This document shows, piece after piece, positions 11,305 to 20,055 of a stretch of DNA of 64,000 nt. The notes under the pieces are model-generated. The model did not search any database and was not told the DNA's origin. It saw nothing but the letters and a program-made list of their open reading frames with translations. Source of the stretch: Psychroflexus salis. GTDB taxonomy: Bacteria; Bacteroidota; Bacteroidia; Flavobacteriales; Flavobacteriaceae. The stretch spans positions 124,001 through 188,000 of the forward strand of contig NZ_BMGL01000008.1 in assembly GCF_014640175.1 (NCBI RefSeq). The letters run 5' to 3'. The position numbers were made by a program, and so were the translations under genes. Positions within the stretch are counted from its first letter, which is position 1; every line of letters begins with the position of its first letter.

Positions 11305-14300
11305 ATGCATAATAAAGGATTAATTAAAGTTTTTGCAATTATTTTCGGCTTGGTTTGTATTTACCAATTGTCGTTTACTTTCATTACTAGTTCAATAGAG
11401 CAAAAAGCTGAAGAATACGCTGTTCAAAAAATCAGTGAAAATGAAGAAAACTACCCAAGGCTTCGAGAAAATGCAGCTAATACTTATTTAGATTCTGTTG
11501 CTAAAGAGCCATACTTTGCAGGCATAACCTACGAAGATGCTAAAGACAAAGAATTAAACAAAGGTTTAGATTTAAAAGGTGGAATTAATGTAATTTTAGA
11601 AATATCTGTACGAGATCTTCTGGTAGGTTTAGCTTCCAACTCAGACGACGAACGTTTTAGAACTGCTTTAGATAAAGCATCCGAAATTCAAAAAACGTCT
11701 GCCAAAACCTATTTAGAAATCTTTTTTGAAGAATTTGATAAAATGGAAGGTGCTAAATTAGCATCACCAAATATTTTCGCTAATAAATCATTAAGTGAAG
11801 ACATCAATTTCGACATGACCAACGACCAAGTTCGTCCTGTAATTCGAAGAAAAATTGACGAAAGTATTACATCTGCTTTTGAAGTTTTGCGCGAGCGCAT
11901 TGATAAATTTGGTGTTACACAACCTAATATTCAGCGTTTAGGTGAATCGGGAAGAATTTTAGTAGAACTTCCTGGTGCTAAAGAAATAAATCGTGTTCAA
12001 AATTTACTGCAAACAACAGCTCAATTAGAATTTTGGGAAGTACATAAAGCTTCAGAGTTTAATCAATTTATTGTTGATGCAGACCAAGCTCTAGCACAAA
12101 GTATGATGTCTGAAAATACTGATGAAGAAGATGAAGAAGAAATATCTGAAACATCTGAAACATCTGAAACATCTAGTGATGCAGAAGATACAGACGAACA
12201 AGATTTAAATGAATTATTAGCTGCAGATGAAGATGCAGCAGATAAGGATGAAGCATTTTCAAAATCTAATCCATTAATTAGTTTAATTCAGGGTGGTGGA
12301 AATCCACAAGGACCTGTAATTGCTTATTTTGCTATAAAAGATACCGCTACCGTTAACGACTATTTAGCTAGACCAGAAGTAAAATCTAAATTAGGACAAG
12401 ATTTACGCTATGCTAAATTTGTGTGGGGCAAGCCTGCACAAGATAGTGAGGTAATTGATTTATATGCATTAAAAACAAATCGTAAAGGAGAACCCGATTT
12501 AAGTGGTTCTGTAATTATTGATGCACAACAAAGCTACGACCAAATGGGGCGTGTTGCGGTAACTATGCAAATGGACAGAAAAGGTTCGCGCGCTTGGGAA
12601 CAAATGACAACAAAAGCTGCCGAACAACGAAGCCAAATTGCAATTGTATTAGATGATATTGTTTACTCTGCTCCAGGAGTAAGCAACCCAATTAAAGGAG
12701 GTAACTCCGAAATAACAGGAGAGTTTAGTATATTAGAAGCTCAGGATTTAGCAAACGTACTTAGAGCCGGTAAACTTCCTGCAAAAGCTAATATTGTACA
12801 AAGTGAAACTGTTGGTCCATCTTTAGGACAAGAAGCGATCGATGCTGGGATTAATTCATTTATCATAGCTTTATTGTTTGTATTGATATGGATGATATTT
12901 TATTATGGTAAAGCTGGTATTTATGCTGATATTGCTCTTGCTGTAAACATCTTATTTATTTTTGGAGTACTTGCTGGACTAGGTGCAGTTTTAACCTTGC
13001 CTGGTATCGCAGGTATTGTCTTAACCATTGGTATGTCGGTTGATGCTAACGTACTTATTTTTGAGCGTATTCGAGAAGAGCTACAAAAAGGAAAAGACCA
13101 AGCTTTAGCTATAAAAGATGGATTTAGTAACGCATTGTCTTCTATCTTAGATGCAAACATTACTACTGGTTTAACGGGTATTATTTTGTTTGTTTTTGGA
13201 ACTGGTCCTGTAAAAGGATTTGCAACTACTTTACTTATTGGTATATTAACATCTTTATTTTCGGCAATTTTTATTACTAGACTATTTATTGATGGATATG
13301 CTAAAAATGGAAAATTACTTCAGTTTGCCACCGCAGCTACAAAAAATTTCTTAGCAAATATTCAACTTAACTTCTTAGGGAAAAGAAAAATTGCCTATGT
13401 TATTTCTGGTATTCTAGTAATTTTAAGTATAGTATCACTTTCAACCAAAGGCTTAAATCAAGGTGTCGATTTTGTAGGTGGTAGGACTTATATTGTTCGA
13501 TTTGACCAAGCAGTAAACTCAGTTGAACTGCAAAGCCAAGTTCAAGAAGATTTAGGAAGTGCTGAAGTGAAAACCTATGGTGCTAGTAACCAAGTAAGAG
13601 TAACTACAAACTATAAAGTAGATAATGACGACAATAGTGTAGACCAAGAAATTCAAGAGTTTTTATTTAAAGGATTCCAATCCTATTTACCACAAGGCTT
13701 TGCTTATGATGATTTTAAAGTAGGTGGTAATAATGAAGAGTTTGGTATTATGTCTTCTATGAAGGTGTTACCAACTATTGCAGAAGATATTAAACGCGCT
13801 TCTTATTATGCGGTATTTGGGTCTTTAATTGCAGTGTTTTTATATATTTTATTGCGTTTTAGAAGATGGCAATTTAGTTTAGGAGCCGTAGCTGCAGTAT
13901 CTCATGATGTTATTATTGTATTGGGTATTTTCTCTGCAACTTACAGCTTTATGCCATTTAGTATGGAAATTGACCAAGCTTTTATAGCAGCTATTCTTAC
14001 TGTAATTGGATATTCTTTAAACGATACGGTTGTTGTATTTGATAGAATTCGAGAGTTTTTTAACGAGCACCCTAAGTGGCATTTAAGTAAAATTGTTAAT
14101 TATGGTGTAAGTGGAACTCTAAGCAGGACCTTGAATACATCTTTAACTACTTTAATTGTATTACTAGCTATTTTTATTTTTGGTGGAGATAGTATACGTG
14201 GATTTATGTTTGCACTTATTGTTGGTGTTGTAGTTGGTACTTATTCTTCTGTGTTTATTGCAACACCAGTAATGTACGACACAGCCGCTAAAAAGGGAAT

Positions 14301-14364
14301 CGACTTGAGTGATAAAAATAAAAAAGAATTAGATGAAGAAGAAACTGAAGCTACAATTTCCTAA
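11305..14364 (+). CDS. secDF: Fused protein-export membrane protein SecDF
   Basis: A 1019-aa SecD-SecF fusion, the normal Bacteroidota arrangement. The N-terminal TM is followed by the D1 motif GLDLKGGINVILEI and the periplasmic P1 domain. SecD TM helices carry GMSVDANVLIFERIREEL (~residue 573). The SecF half has GVDFVGGRTYIVRFD (~721) and SLNDTVVVFDRIREF (~908). It uses proton motive force to help Sec-translocated proteins leave SecYEG. Residues ~270-320 are an acidic insertion rich in Glu/Thr/Ser/Asp, encoded partly by three 9-bp repeats (12144-12170). A terminator follows. Confidence 0.95.
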   Translation: MHNKGLIKVFAIIFGLVCIYQLSFTFITSSIEQKAEEYAVQKISENEENYPRLRENAANTYLDSVAKEPYFAGITYEDAKDKELNKGLDLKGGINVILEISVRDLLVGLASNSDDERFRTALDKASEIQKTSAKTYLEIFFEEFDKMEGAKLASPNIFANKSLSEDINFDMTNDQVRPVIRRKIDESITSAFEVLRERIDKFGVTQPNIQRLGESGRILVELPGAKEINRVQNLLQTTAQLEFWEVHKASEFNQFIVDADQALAQSMMSENTDEEDEEEISETSETSETSSDAEDTDEQDLNELLAADEDAADKDEAFSKSNPLISLIQGGGNPQGPVIAYFAIKDTATVNDYLARPEVKSKLGQDLRYAKFVWGKPAQDSEVIDLYALKTNRKGEPDLSGSVIIDAQQSYDQMGRVAVTMQMDRKGSRAWEQMTTKAAEQRSQIAIVLDDIVYSAPGVSNPIKGGNSEITGEFSILEAQDLANVLRAGKLPAKANIVQSETVGPSLGQEAIDAGINSFIIALLFVLIWMIFYYGKAGIYADIALAVNILFIFGVLAGLGAVLTLPGIAGIVLTIGMSVDANVLIFERIREELQKGKDQALAIKDGFSNALSSILDANITTGLTGIILFVFGTGPVKGFATTLLIGILTSLFSAIFITRLFIDGYAKNGKLLQFATAATKNFLANIQLNFLGKRKIAYVISGILVILSIVSLSTKGLNQGVDFVGGRTYIVRFDQAVNSVELQSQVQEDLGSAEVKTYGASNQVRVTTNYKVDNDDNSVDQEIQEFLFKGFQSYLPQGFAYDDFKVGGNNEEFGIMSSMKVLPTIAEDIKRASYYAVFGSLIAVFLYILLRFRRWQFSLGAVAAVSHDVIIVLGIFSATYSFMPFSMEIDQAFIAAILTVIGYSLNDTVVVFDRIREFFNEHPKWHLSKIVNYGVSGTLSRTLNTSLTTLIVLLAIFIFGGDSIRGFMFALIVGVVVGTYSSVFIATPVMYDTAAKKGIDLSDKNKKELDEEETEATIS

Positions 14365-14386
14365 ATTGTAACTTAGTTATATATGT

Positions 14387-14420
14387 AAAAAAGCCGCTTT
14401 AATTTTAGAGCGGCTTTTTT
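14387..14420 (+). terminator. Rho-independent terminator after secDF
   Basis: Stem AAGCCGCT / AGCGGCTT flanked by A-run and six T, 23 nt after the secDF stop. The symmetric A/T flanks would let it work in both directions. Confidence 0.88.
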
Positions 14421-15069
14421 ATTTGCTCAAATTATACAAGATGTTATCTTACATAGTATGTTTTTTTGATGTTTCCTGTGCTTAAAAGATTTTAAAAATG
14501 CCGGGCAGCATTATTACATTAAACATTTAAGTATTGAAAAGCTACATTTTATAATTACAAAAGTAGGATTTGTGTACAATTAAATAAATGAATTTGTTTT
14601 AGCTTTTTGGTAGTTGAATTTCTGTATTTTGTCTTAATAGATAAGTGATTAAAAGACATTAAATTTAATCTAGACTAAAGGCTTTTTATTTTGAAGCCAT
14701 AGCGTCTTTTGCTACTCAAATATTTCAAGTATTTTATTTGTTGGTTAGGTTTAATATGGCAATGGATATTATTTGCTTGATAATAAGAAGTAAATAAGAA
14801 AGTCTTGCTTCTTAATTCTTAAAACCTAGATAACTTTTATTTTTAGTTGAATATTGATGCTCTGATAATACTGACGTTTTTTAGCCCTGATTGTAGTGGT
14901 TACCCCGTATTGCAAGTGAACAAAATTTTTTTAAGTTGGCAGAGCGACTTTAGAAGCTCCTGCCAGCTTTTTAAAAATTAGAAAAATGCAAACGGAGTAA
15001 AAGTGAAAAGCAGGAACAGCTCCTTATAACTAAACTTAATTTTATTGGTTGTTTTGCTAAACGGATTTG
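14421..15069. other. 650-bp intergenic region with a strong hairpin (possible small RNA)
   Basis: I find no plausible protein gene here. The one notable structure is a stem-loop at about 14933-14972: AAGTTGGCAG..AGC pairs with GCT.CTGCCAGCTT and is followed by five T, so it could be a plus-strand terminator although no annotated gene lies upstream within 500 bp. The ~60 nt before it (about 14880-14935, starting TAGCCCTGATTG) are relatively GC-rich for the region, which is compatible with a small structured RNA ending at this hairpin. That RNA is inference from structure only. Confidence 0.35.
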
Positions 15070-15077
15070 TATTTTTG
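15070..15077 (+). promoter_or_regulatory. Bacteroidota -7 element upstream of the 122-aa membrane protein gene
   Basis: TATTTTTG matches TAnnTTTG, 13 nt before the ATG at 15091. It falls inside the longer open frame that starts at 15067 and so argues for the downstream ATG. Confidence 0.45.
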
Positions 15078-15090
15078 TGTTTTTAGATAT

Positions 15091-15459
15091 ATGCAACAAA
15101 TAATTTGGATTATAGCAAGCTTTAGTGGTGCAATGGGTACATATTTTTTGCATCGCATGGGTTTAAATGTAGTTGTAAGTTCATGTATAATTGGTTTGGT
15201 GGGCTTTGGCTTTAGCTTACTTTTTAAAATGCCTAGCTTGGCTTACGTAATTTTTGCTGGAAGTTTTGTGGGTATGACAAGTCCTAAAGTTGGCAATTAT
15301 TATTTTATAGCTTTGGCTAGTGTAATTTGTGGCTTTATCTATGGCAAGACATTGAATTGGTTTACTGGATTTGGTGGAAAATTAGGAGCAACTGCTTTTG
15401 TAAGTACTTGCATTACATTTATAGGCATGAAATTAGTAAAAAAAATAAGTGGAAGATAA
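15091..15459 (+). CDS. Small integral membrane protein, unknown function
   Basis: A 122-aa protein beginning MQQIIWIIASFSG, with about four hydrophobic segments (residues ~1-17, 26-45, 50-68, 75-112) and several GxxG/GFGG turns. I do not recognise a family with certainty. The ATG at 15091 is chosen over an in-frame TTG at 15067 because a -7 element occupies the intervening sequence. The last codons overlap the pcm start by 11 nt, which suggests translational coupling with pcm. Confidence 0.65.
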   Translation: MQQIIWIIASFSGAMGTYFLHRMGLNVVVSSCIIGLVGFGFSLLFKMPSLAYVIFAGSFVGMTSPKVGNYYFIALASVICGFIYGKTLNWFTGFGGKLGATAFVSTCITFIGMKLVKKISGR

Positions 15460-16090
15460 TTTTAGACATCAGGGGAAACGTAGGAATTTAATTGCATTGT
15501 TAAGAGAGAAAGGAATAACAGATGAAGCAGTTTTAAAAGCCATATTTGAAGTTCCGCGGCATTTGTTTTTAGATTCTAGTTTTGAAGACCATGCATACCA
15601 AGATAAGGCTTTTCCTATTGCAGCAGGTCAAACAATTTCGCAACCTTTTACTGTGGCATTTCAAACTCAATTATTAGCGGTTAAAAAAGGAGAACTTGTG
15701 CTAGAAATTGGCACTGGTAGCGGTTACCAAACGGCTGTTTTATGCCAAATGGGTGCTAAGGTATTTACAATTGAACGACAGCATGAATTATATAAGAAAA
15801 CAAGTTTATTTTTAGAAAAATTAGGAATTAAGCCTAAATATGCATCTTTTGGTGATGGTTATCTGGGTTTAAAAGATTATGCACCATACGATAAAATTTT
15901 AGTTACTGCTGGAGCTCCTTATATACCAAAATCTTTAATGGCACAGTTAAAAGTAGGAGGAAAGTTGGTAATTCCCGTTGGAGAAGATCCACAAATAATG
16001 ACTGTCTTAGTAAGAACATCTGCTAAAAGCTTTGATAAAGAAACCTTTGGTGAGTTTCGATTTGTACCTTTATTAGAAAATAAAAATTAA
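15449..16090 (+). CDS. pcm: Protein-L-isoaspartate O-methyltransferase
   Basis: A 213-aa PCMT. Characteristic blocks are VPRHLFLDSSFEDHAYQD, PIAAGQTISQPFTVAFQTQLL (the family's substrate/SAM region), SAM loop VLEIGTGSGYQTAVL (about residue 82), and the C-terminal DKILVTAGAPYIPKSLMAQLKVGGKLVIPVG. It methylates isoaspartyl residues of damaged proteins to start their repair, using SAM. The start is a GTG at 15449 overlapping the preceding gene; the family N-terminus matches this start, as no ATG is suitably placed. Confidence 0.93.
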   Translation: MEDNFRHQGKRRNLIALLREKGITDEAVLKAIFEVPRHLFLDSSFEDHAYQDKAFPIAAGQTISQPFTVAFQTQLLAVKKGELVLEIGTGSGYQTAVLCQMGAKVFTIERQHELYKKTSLFLEKLGIKPKYASFGDGYLGLKDYAPYDKILVTAGAPYIPKSLMAQLKVGGKLVIPVGEDPQIMTVLVRTSAKSFDKETFGEFRFVPLLENKN

Positions 16091-16093
16091 GAT

Positions 16094-17386
16094 ATGAGAA
16101 AATTGATATTCTACATTACAGTTTTGCTATCTAACGTTGGTTTTACACAAGATTATGAATCTTATTTTTTAGGAAACCCAACCAATATAGATACTGAAAC
16201 TAATTTTGGAATTTGTTTAATGGGTGGAGCTCAAGAAAATGACCAAGCTATGCAATGGTTTTTAAACAAGGCCAATGGTGGCGATGTAGTGGTTTTAAGA
16301 ACTTCGGGTAGTGATGGATATAATGATTATTTTTTAAACCAATTAAATGCTAGTATTAATTCGGTTGAAACCCTAGTTATTAATAACGAAGGTGGAGCAA
16401 CAGATGCTTATGTATTAGATAAAGTTTCAAACGCTGAAGCAATATGGTTTGCGGGTGGCGATCAGTCTACTTATGTAGATTATTTTAAAGACAATGCTTT
16501 AAATGATTTGTTGAATGCTCATGTGAATATAAAACAAGCGCCTATTGGTGGCACAAGTGCTGGGATGGCAATTATGGGTGAATTTTACTTCGATGCTATT
16601 AATGGTTCTGTAACATCATCTGAAGCACTAGCCAATCCATTTAACAATTCTGTTTCTATTGGTCAAGGTAGTTTTTTAGAAATTCCATTTTTAGAACAAA
16701 GCATTACAGATACGCATTATGATAATCCAGATCGTAAAGGGAGACACATTGCATTTTTATCTCGTATAGTAGATGAAACAGGAGAACGCGCATTTGGAAT
16801 TGCTGCAGAAGAATTTGTTGGTATTTGTATAGACGAAAATGGGCAAGCTAGTGTTTATGGTGAATATCCTAGTTTTGATGATTATGCTTATTTTTTACAG
16901 GTAAATTGTTTAGATAGTTATGAATCCGAAATTTTAAACAATGAAGTTCCACTTACTTGGAATTTAAATAACGAAGCGATTAAAGTTTATGAGGTTGCTG
17001 GAACAGAAACGGGTAACCATAGCTTTAATTTGAACGATTGGGAAACCGGTAACGGTGGAACTTGGCAAAATTGGTGGATAGATAATGGAAATTTATTTAC
17101 TCTTGCTGCTGAAGCAATAGACTGTGAGAATTTAAATTCTACTTCTTTTAAAGAATTTAAGCATACAATTTACCCCAATCCAGTAAAAACAACATTATAT
17201 GTAGAAACTTCCAATTTTGAAGATATCAGTTCAATACAAGTTTTTGATATCAATGGGAATACAGTGATAAATAAATTTCTAATAAATGCAAATTCTATCG
17301 ATGTATCTACATTAAAACCAGCTGTTTATTTTGTAAAAATCAAAACAACTTCCAGTAATTATTTTCAAAAAATAATAAAGCAATAA
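16094..17386 (+). CDS. Secreted cyanophycinase-like S51 peptidase with T9SS type A sorting domain
   Basis: A 430-aa protein. It has a signal peptide (KLIFYITVLLSNVGFTQ), then a peptidase S51/cyanophycinase fold: GICLMGGAQEND, AIWFAGGDQSTY and the nucleophile elbow GGTSAGMAIMGE (Ser about residue 154). The last ~70 residues are a type IX secretion C-terminal domain (TIYPNPVKTTLYVE, IQVFDINGN, VYFVKIKTTSSNYFQKIIKQ). It is probably secreted or surface-attached and hydrolyses an Asp-linked peptide; the real substrate is unknown. It starts 3 nt after pcm. Confidence 0.88.
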   Translation: MRKLIFYITVLLSNVGFTQDYESYFLGNPTNIDTETNFGICLMGGAQENDQAMQWFLNKANGGDVVVLRTSGSDGYNDYFLNQLNASINSVETLVINNEGGATDAYVLDKVSNAEAIWFAGGDQSTYVDYFKDNALNDLLNAHVNIKQAPIGGTSAGMAIMGEFYFDAINGSVTSSEALANPFNNSVSIGQGSFLEIPFLEQSITDTHYDNPDRKGRHIAFLSRIVDETGERAFGIAAEEFVGICIDENGQASVYGEYPSFDDYAYFLQVNCLDSYESEILNNEVPLTWNLNNEAIKVYEVAGTETGNHSFNLNDWETGNGGTWQNWWIDNGNLFTLAAEAIDCENLNSTSFKEFKHTIYPNPVKTTLYVETSNFEDISSIQVFDINGNTVINKFLINANSIDVSTLKPAVYFVKIKTTSSNYFQKIIKQ

Positions 17387-17445
17387 GTTTTGATTTTAAA
17401 TTTATTTTGAGTGTCAAGAATAGTTTTAAAAAATCAGATAGAGAA

Positions 17446-17476
17446 TTTGCTAAACTTTGAAATTAAACTATATTTG
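17446..17476 (+). promoter_or_regulatory. Promoter of tRNA-Arg
   Basis: A complete Bacteroidota promoter: -33 TTTG at 17446-17449, 19-nt spacer, -7 TATATTTG at 17469-17476, 12 nt before the mature tRNA 5' end. Best promoter match in the window. Confidence 0.75.
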
Positions 17477-17488
17477 CACTCCCAAATT

Positions 17489-17562
17489 GGCCTCGTGGCG
17501 CAACTGAATAGCGCATCTGATTACGGCTCAGAAGGTTGCAGGTTTGAATCCTGCCGAGGTCA
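17489..17562 (+). tRNA. tRNA-Arg (anticodon ACG)
   Basis: A 74-nt cloverleaf: acceptor GGCCTCG/CGAGGTC (with one G-U), D stem GCGC/GCGC, anticodon stem TCTGA/TCAGA with loop TTACGGC giving anticodon ACG, T stem GCAGG/CCTGC with loop TTTGAAT. Discriminator A; CCA not encoded. ACG (read as ICG) decodes CGU/CGC/CGA arginine codons. Its 3' end is the integration target of the downstream island. Confidence 0.95.
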
Positions 17563-17563
17563 C
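17551..17563 (+). repeat. attL: 3' end of tRNA-Arg
   Basis: CTGCCGAGGTCAC recurs as a perfect 13-bp direct repeat at 39146-39158. The left copy is part of the intact tRNA (T arm, acceptor strand, discriminator). This is the usual configuration for tRNA-targeting integrases; the crossover keeps the tRNA functional. Confidence 0.85.
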
Positions 17564-17570
17564 TAACATA

Positions 17571-17611
17571 AATCCCGAACCATTGATTTTCAAAGGTTTC
17601 GGGATTTTTTG
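17571..17611 (+). terminator. Rho-independent terminator after tRNA-Arg
   Basis: AATCCCGAAACC-type stem (17571-17581 with 17595-17606, one offset A) followed by six T. It lies just inside attL, so it was delivered by the island and terminates the tRNA transcript. Confidence 0.8.
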
Positions 17612-17618
17612 TATCTTT

Positions 17619-17650
17619 GTTTGTCCATTTGTTTGACCACATATTTTAGC
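17619..17650. repeat. Left-end island arm repeats
   Basis: Two overlapping repeats. GTTTGTCCATTTGTTTG (17619-17635) recurs in direct orientation at 39020-39036. TTTGACCACATATTTTAGC (17632-17650) recurs as a perfect 19-bp inverted copy at 38990-39008. Both lie inside the att sites at the two ends of the island, where arm-type integrase or excisionase sites are expected. The 19-bp motif abuts the start codon of the first island gene and lies 40 nt upstream of the integrase gene, so it could instead be an operator shared by both genes. Confidence 0.6.
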
Positions 17651-17651
17651 A

Positions 17652-18593
17652 ATGTTAATATATCATATTAATTCGAATTTCGACTTATTTAGATTTAAAG
17701 ATTTTGATAACCACGATTTATCATCACCAAGTGATATTCAAAAGCATCTTTTAAAATTTTCATTTTTTAATATCAACATTCGTGATTTAAAAGGTGATGT
17801 TTTAAAAATGCAACCTAACGAAAGTCAATTTGAAGACTTATTTTATGAATTATCTGATAGGCAGCCGTATGATTTTTTTAATATGCTAATTTCAATTTAT
17901 CCTTCTGTAATTTTTGCAACAAAAACGTCTAAAGTAGATGCTTGGTCTATTTTAAAAAATAATTTTAAAAACCTTGGGAATGAAGACAGACGACTTTTAA
18001 AGGCTATACTTAATTATCGACTTGACATATATAAAATTGAATCTGAATTAAATGCAATAAACGAATTACCTTACGCAAAAATTGATAAGGCTAAGGTATA
18101 CCAGTCTCTCTTCACTTCATTATACAAATATTTATTTGTCTTATTTGCAAAATCTATTGATTTTCCTATAGCTCCTAAAGACCAAATTGAAAATGTAAAA
18201 ACTTATCATTTTGATTATGCTGCATTAAATAAAAATGTTAAAAAATATACTAACGCATTGAAAAATTCAAAAGACGATTTAAAAAGACATGCAGCACGTA
18301 TATATATCAACAATGTTTCTAATAGTGCAAAACTTGATTCAAGAGATGCACTACAAGATTTTTTATCAGACATTAAAACTTACACTAAAATCCCGCCTGC
18401 TCGAAAAAAAATTTTCGATGCATTTCGTCTATCTTTAGAAATAGACACAAATAGTACACATTATAGATGTCCAAAAATTTTAAAACCAACTATAGAAAAT
18501 GTGATTGTACCACTTTTCCATATTTTTCATGATGAATTTTACCAAGACAGAGATAATCTGATTGCTTACTGCATGAATCTTTGCAAACCATAA
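17652..18593 (+). CDS. Island-encoded hypothetical protein
   Basis: A 313-aa protein I do not recognise. It is largely helical, Lys/Asn rich, with no signal peptide or TM segment and no clear catalytic motif. It is the first gene inside attL. Its start ATG directly follows the 19-bp repeat shared with the upstream region of the integrase gene, so both ends of the island may respond to the same DNA-binding protein (inference). Confidence 0.6.
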   Translation: MLIYHINSNFDLFRFKDFDNHDLSSPSDIQKHLLKFSFFNINIRDLKGDVLKMQPNESQFEDLFYELSDRQPYDFFNMLISIYPSVIFATKTSKVDAWSILKNNFKNLGNEDRRLLKAILNYRLDIYKIESELNAINELPYAKIDKAKVYQSLFTSLYKYLFVLFAKSIDFPIAPKDQIENVKTYHFDYAALNKNVKKYTNALKNSKDDLKRHAARIYINNVSNSAKLDSRDALQDFLSDIKTYTKIPPARKKIFDAFRLSLEIDTNSTHYRCPKILKPTIENVIVPLFHIFHDEFYQDRDNLIAYCMNLCKP

Positions 18594-18725
18594 CTCTATA
18601 CAAAATATTTTTGACATAAGTCAAAAAACATCTCTTTTTTTTCAAATAGAAATTTAAAACCTTAACACTTTTCTTATTTGAGGTATTTCGATTCCAGACT
18701 TTAATTTTACCCAAAATTAGAAGTT

Positions 18726-18911
18726 ATGGAATACGAATATTTAAGTAGAAAATCAGCTGCTGATTTCTGTAAAGTAAGCATACGTACTATAGACCGTTGG
18801 ATTGTTGATGGAAGAATCGATTCTTTTAAACCTGATGGATGTAGTAGAGTGCTAATTATTAAGGATAGCCTTAGTAGAGAAAACTTATCATCTCCTAAGC
18901 CAAAATATTAA
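18726..18911 (+). CDS. Excisionase-like helix-turn-helix protein
   Basis: A 61-aa MerR/HTH_17-type winged helix protein: YLSRKSAADFCKVSIRTIDRWIVDGRI has the standard layout (helix-turn-helix, then wing starting at GRIDSFKP), the fold of recombination directionality factors and small regulators. In an integrative element with a tyrosine integrase, its most likely job is control of excision or of the following genes. The next gene starts 4 nt later. Confidence 0.75.
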   Translation: MEYEYLSRKSAADFCKVSIRTIDRWIVDGRIDSFKPDGCSRVLIIKDSLSRENLSSPKPKY

Positions 18912-18915
18912 TAAA

Positions 18916-19500
18916 ATGAGCAATATAAAATTTGTGTTTAGAAAACACTTTTGGAACAGGTCAAATAAAATTAACATGTCGCCCAAAATTTCAGGAGTAC
19001 GTAAAGAAGCTCATAGAGATGTTTTTCAAAATAAAATAACAAAGGAATTGTTTGAAATAGGCGATGTAGAAAAACTAAGGTATAAAAGGAATAATATGTT
19101 GAAAATCTTTTTTGAGACGTATTCAGATACTTCAAGATATAGCTTAATAGAATTTGGTTTGCCTTATATAGTTTCAGTTGAAATGAGTCCAATAATGAGC
19201 AAATTGAGAAAAAGGTGTAAAGCTAAAAATATTAAACTTTTAGGATATGTTTGGATGTATGACGTAGGTGAAGAAAACTTTGGTTCTCACTTCCACTTAG
19301 TAATAGCGGTTAAAAAAATAAATAAAAGGAAGTACCCAAAGTGTTTTAAAATGTCTTTTAAAAAAAAGAAGATGCATGGTGATTTTGTTAGAAATAGTGA
19401 AGCATTAAAAAACTATTTAATTGGTAAAGAAATATTTGAAAGGGGTTACAAGAAAAAAGTTTATGGGAAATCAATTAAATTCAAAGAGTTAAAAAAATAA
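18916..19500 (+). CDS. Putative HUH-like replication/mobilisation protein, copy 1
   Basis: A 194-aa protein. Residues 108-132 read LLGYVWMYDVGEENFGSHFH and on to LVIAV; the strand-HFH-strand arrangement (His125, His127) resembles the HUH metal site of rolling-circle initiators and relaxases. Tyr167 in KNYLIGKE is a candidate catalytic tyrosine (YxxxK). The match is by motif layout only, so it may be another nuclease-like or unrelated family. The next gene is a close paralogue in tandem, differing mainly in the first ~50 residues. Confidence 0.6.
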   Translation: MSNIKFVFRKHFWNRSNKINMSPKISGVRKEAHRDVFQNKITKELFEIGDVEKLRYKRNNMLKIFFETYSDTSRYSLIEFGLPYIVSVEMSPIMSKLRKRCKAKNIKLLGYVWMYDVGEENFGSHFHLVIAVKKINKRKYPKCFKMSFKKKKMHGDFVRNSEALKNYLIGKEIFERGYKKKVYGKSIKFKELKK

Positions 19501-19512
19501 ATTATAAAAAAA

Positions 19513-20055
19513 TTGAAAATGTCCAATAAAAATAATAAGTCTTACAAAACTTCAAGTGAACAAAATCAAGGTCAAAATGATGTTTCTCAAAATAGAATAG
19601 AAATGGAGTTGTCTGAAATAAGCGATTCAGAAAAACTGAAGAACAAAAGGAATAAATTATTGAAATTATTTTTCCATACGTATTCGGACACTTCAAAATA
19701 TAGCTTAATAGAATTTGGTTTGCCTTATTTAGTATCATTAGAGATGAGCCCAATATTAAGCAAATTGAGAAAAAGGTGTAAAACTGAAAACATCAAACTT
19801 TTAGGATACGTATGGGTTTATGATGTAGATGAAGAAAACTTTGGTTCTCATTTTCATTTAGTAATCGCAGTTGAAAAAATAAATGAAGGAGAATTTCCAA
19901 AATGTTTAAGAACTTCTTTTAAGAACAAGAATGTACTTGGTGATTTTATAAGAAACAATCAAGCATTTAAAAACTATTTGATTGATAAAGAAATATTTGA
20001 AAGGGGTTACAAGAAAAAAGTTTTTGGGAAATCAATTAAATTTAAAGAGTTATGA
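19513..20055 (+). CDS. Putative HUH-like replication/mobilisation protein, copy 2
   Basis: A 180-aa tandem paralogue of the preceding gene, roughly three-quarters identical from EKL.NKRN onward, with the same GSHFHLVIAV (His113, His115) and KNYLIDKEIFERGYKKK (Tyr155) blocks. The N-terminal 40 residues are unrelated to copy 1. It overlaps the next gene by 4 nt (ATGA), indicating one transcript with the small genes downstream. Either start (M1 or M3) is possible. Confidence 0.6.
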   Translation: MKMSNKNNKSYKTSSEQNQGQNDVSQNRIEMELSEISDSEKLKNKRNKLLKLFFHTYSDTSKYSLIEFGLPYLVSLEMSPILSKLRKRCKTENIKLLGYVWVYDVDEENFGSHFHLVIAVEKINEGEFPKCLRTSFKNKNVLGDFIRNNQAFKNYLIDKEIFERGYKKKVFGKSIKFKEL

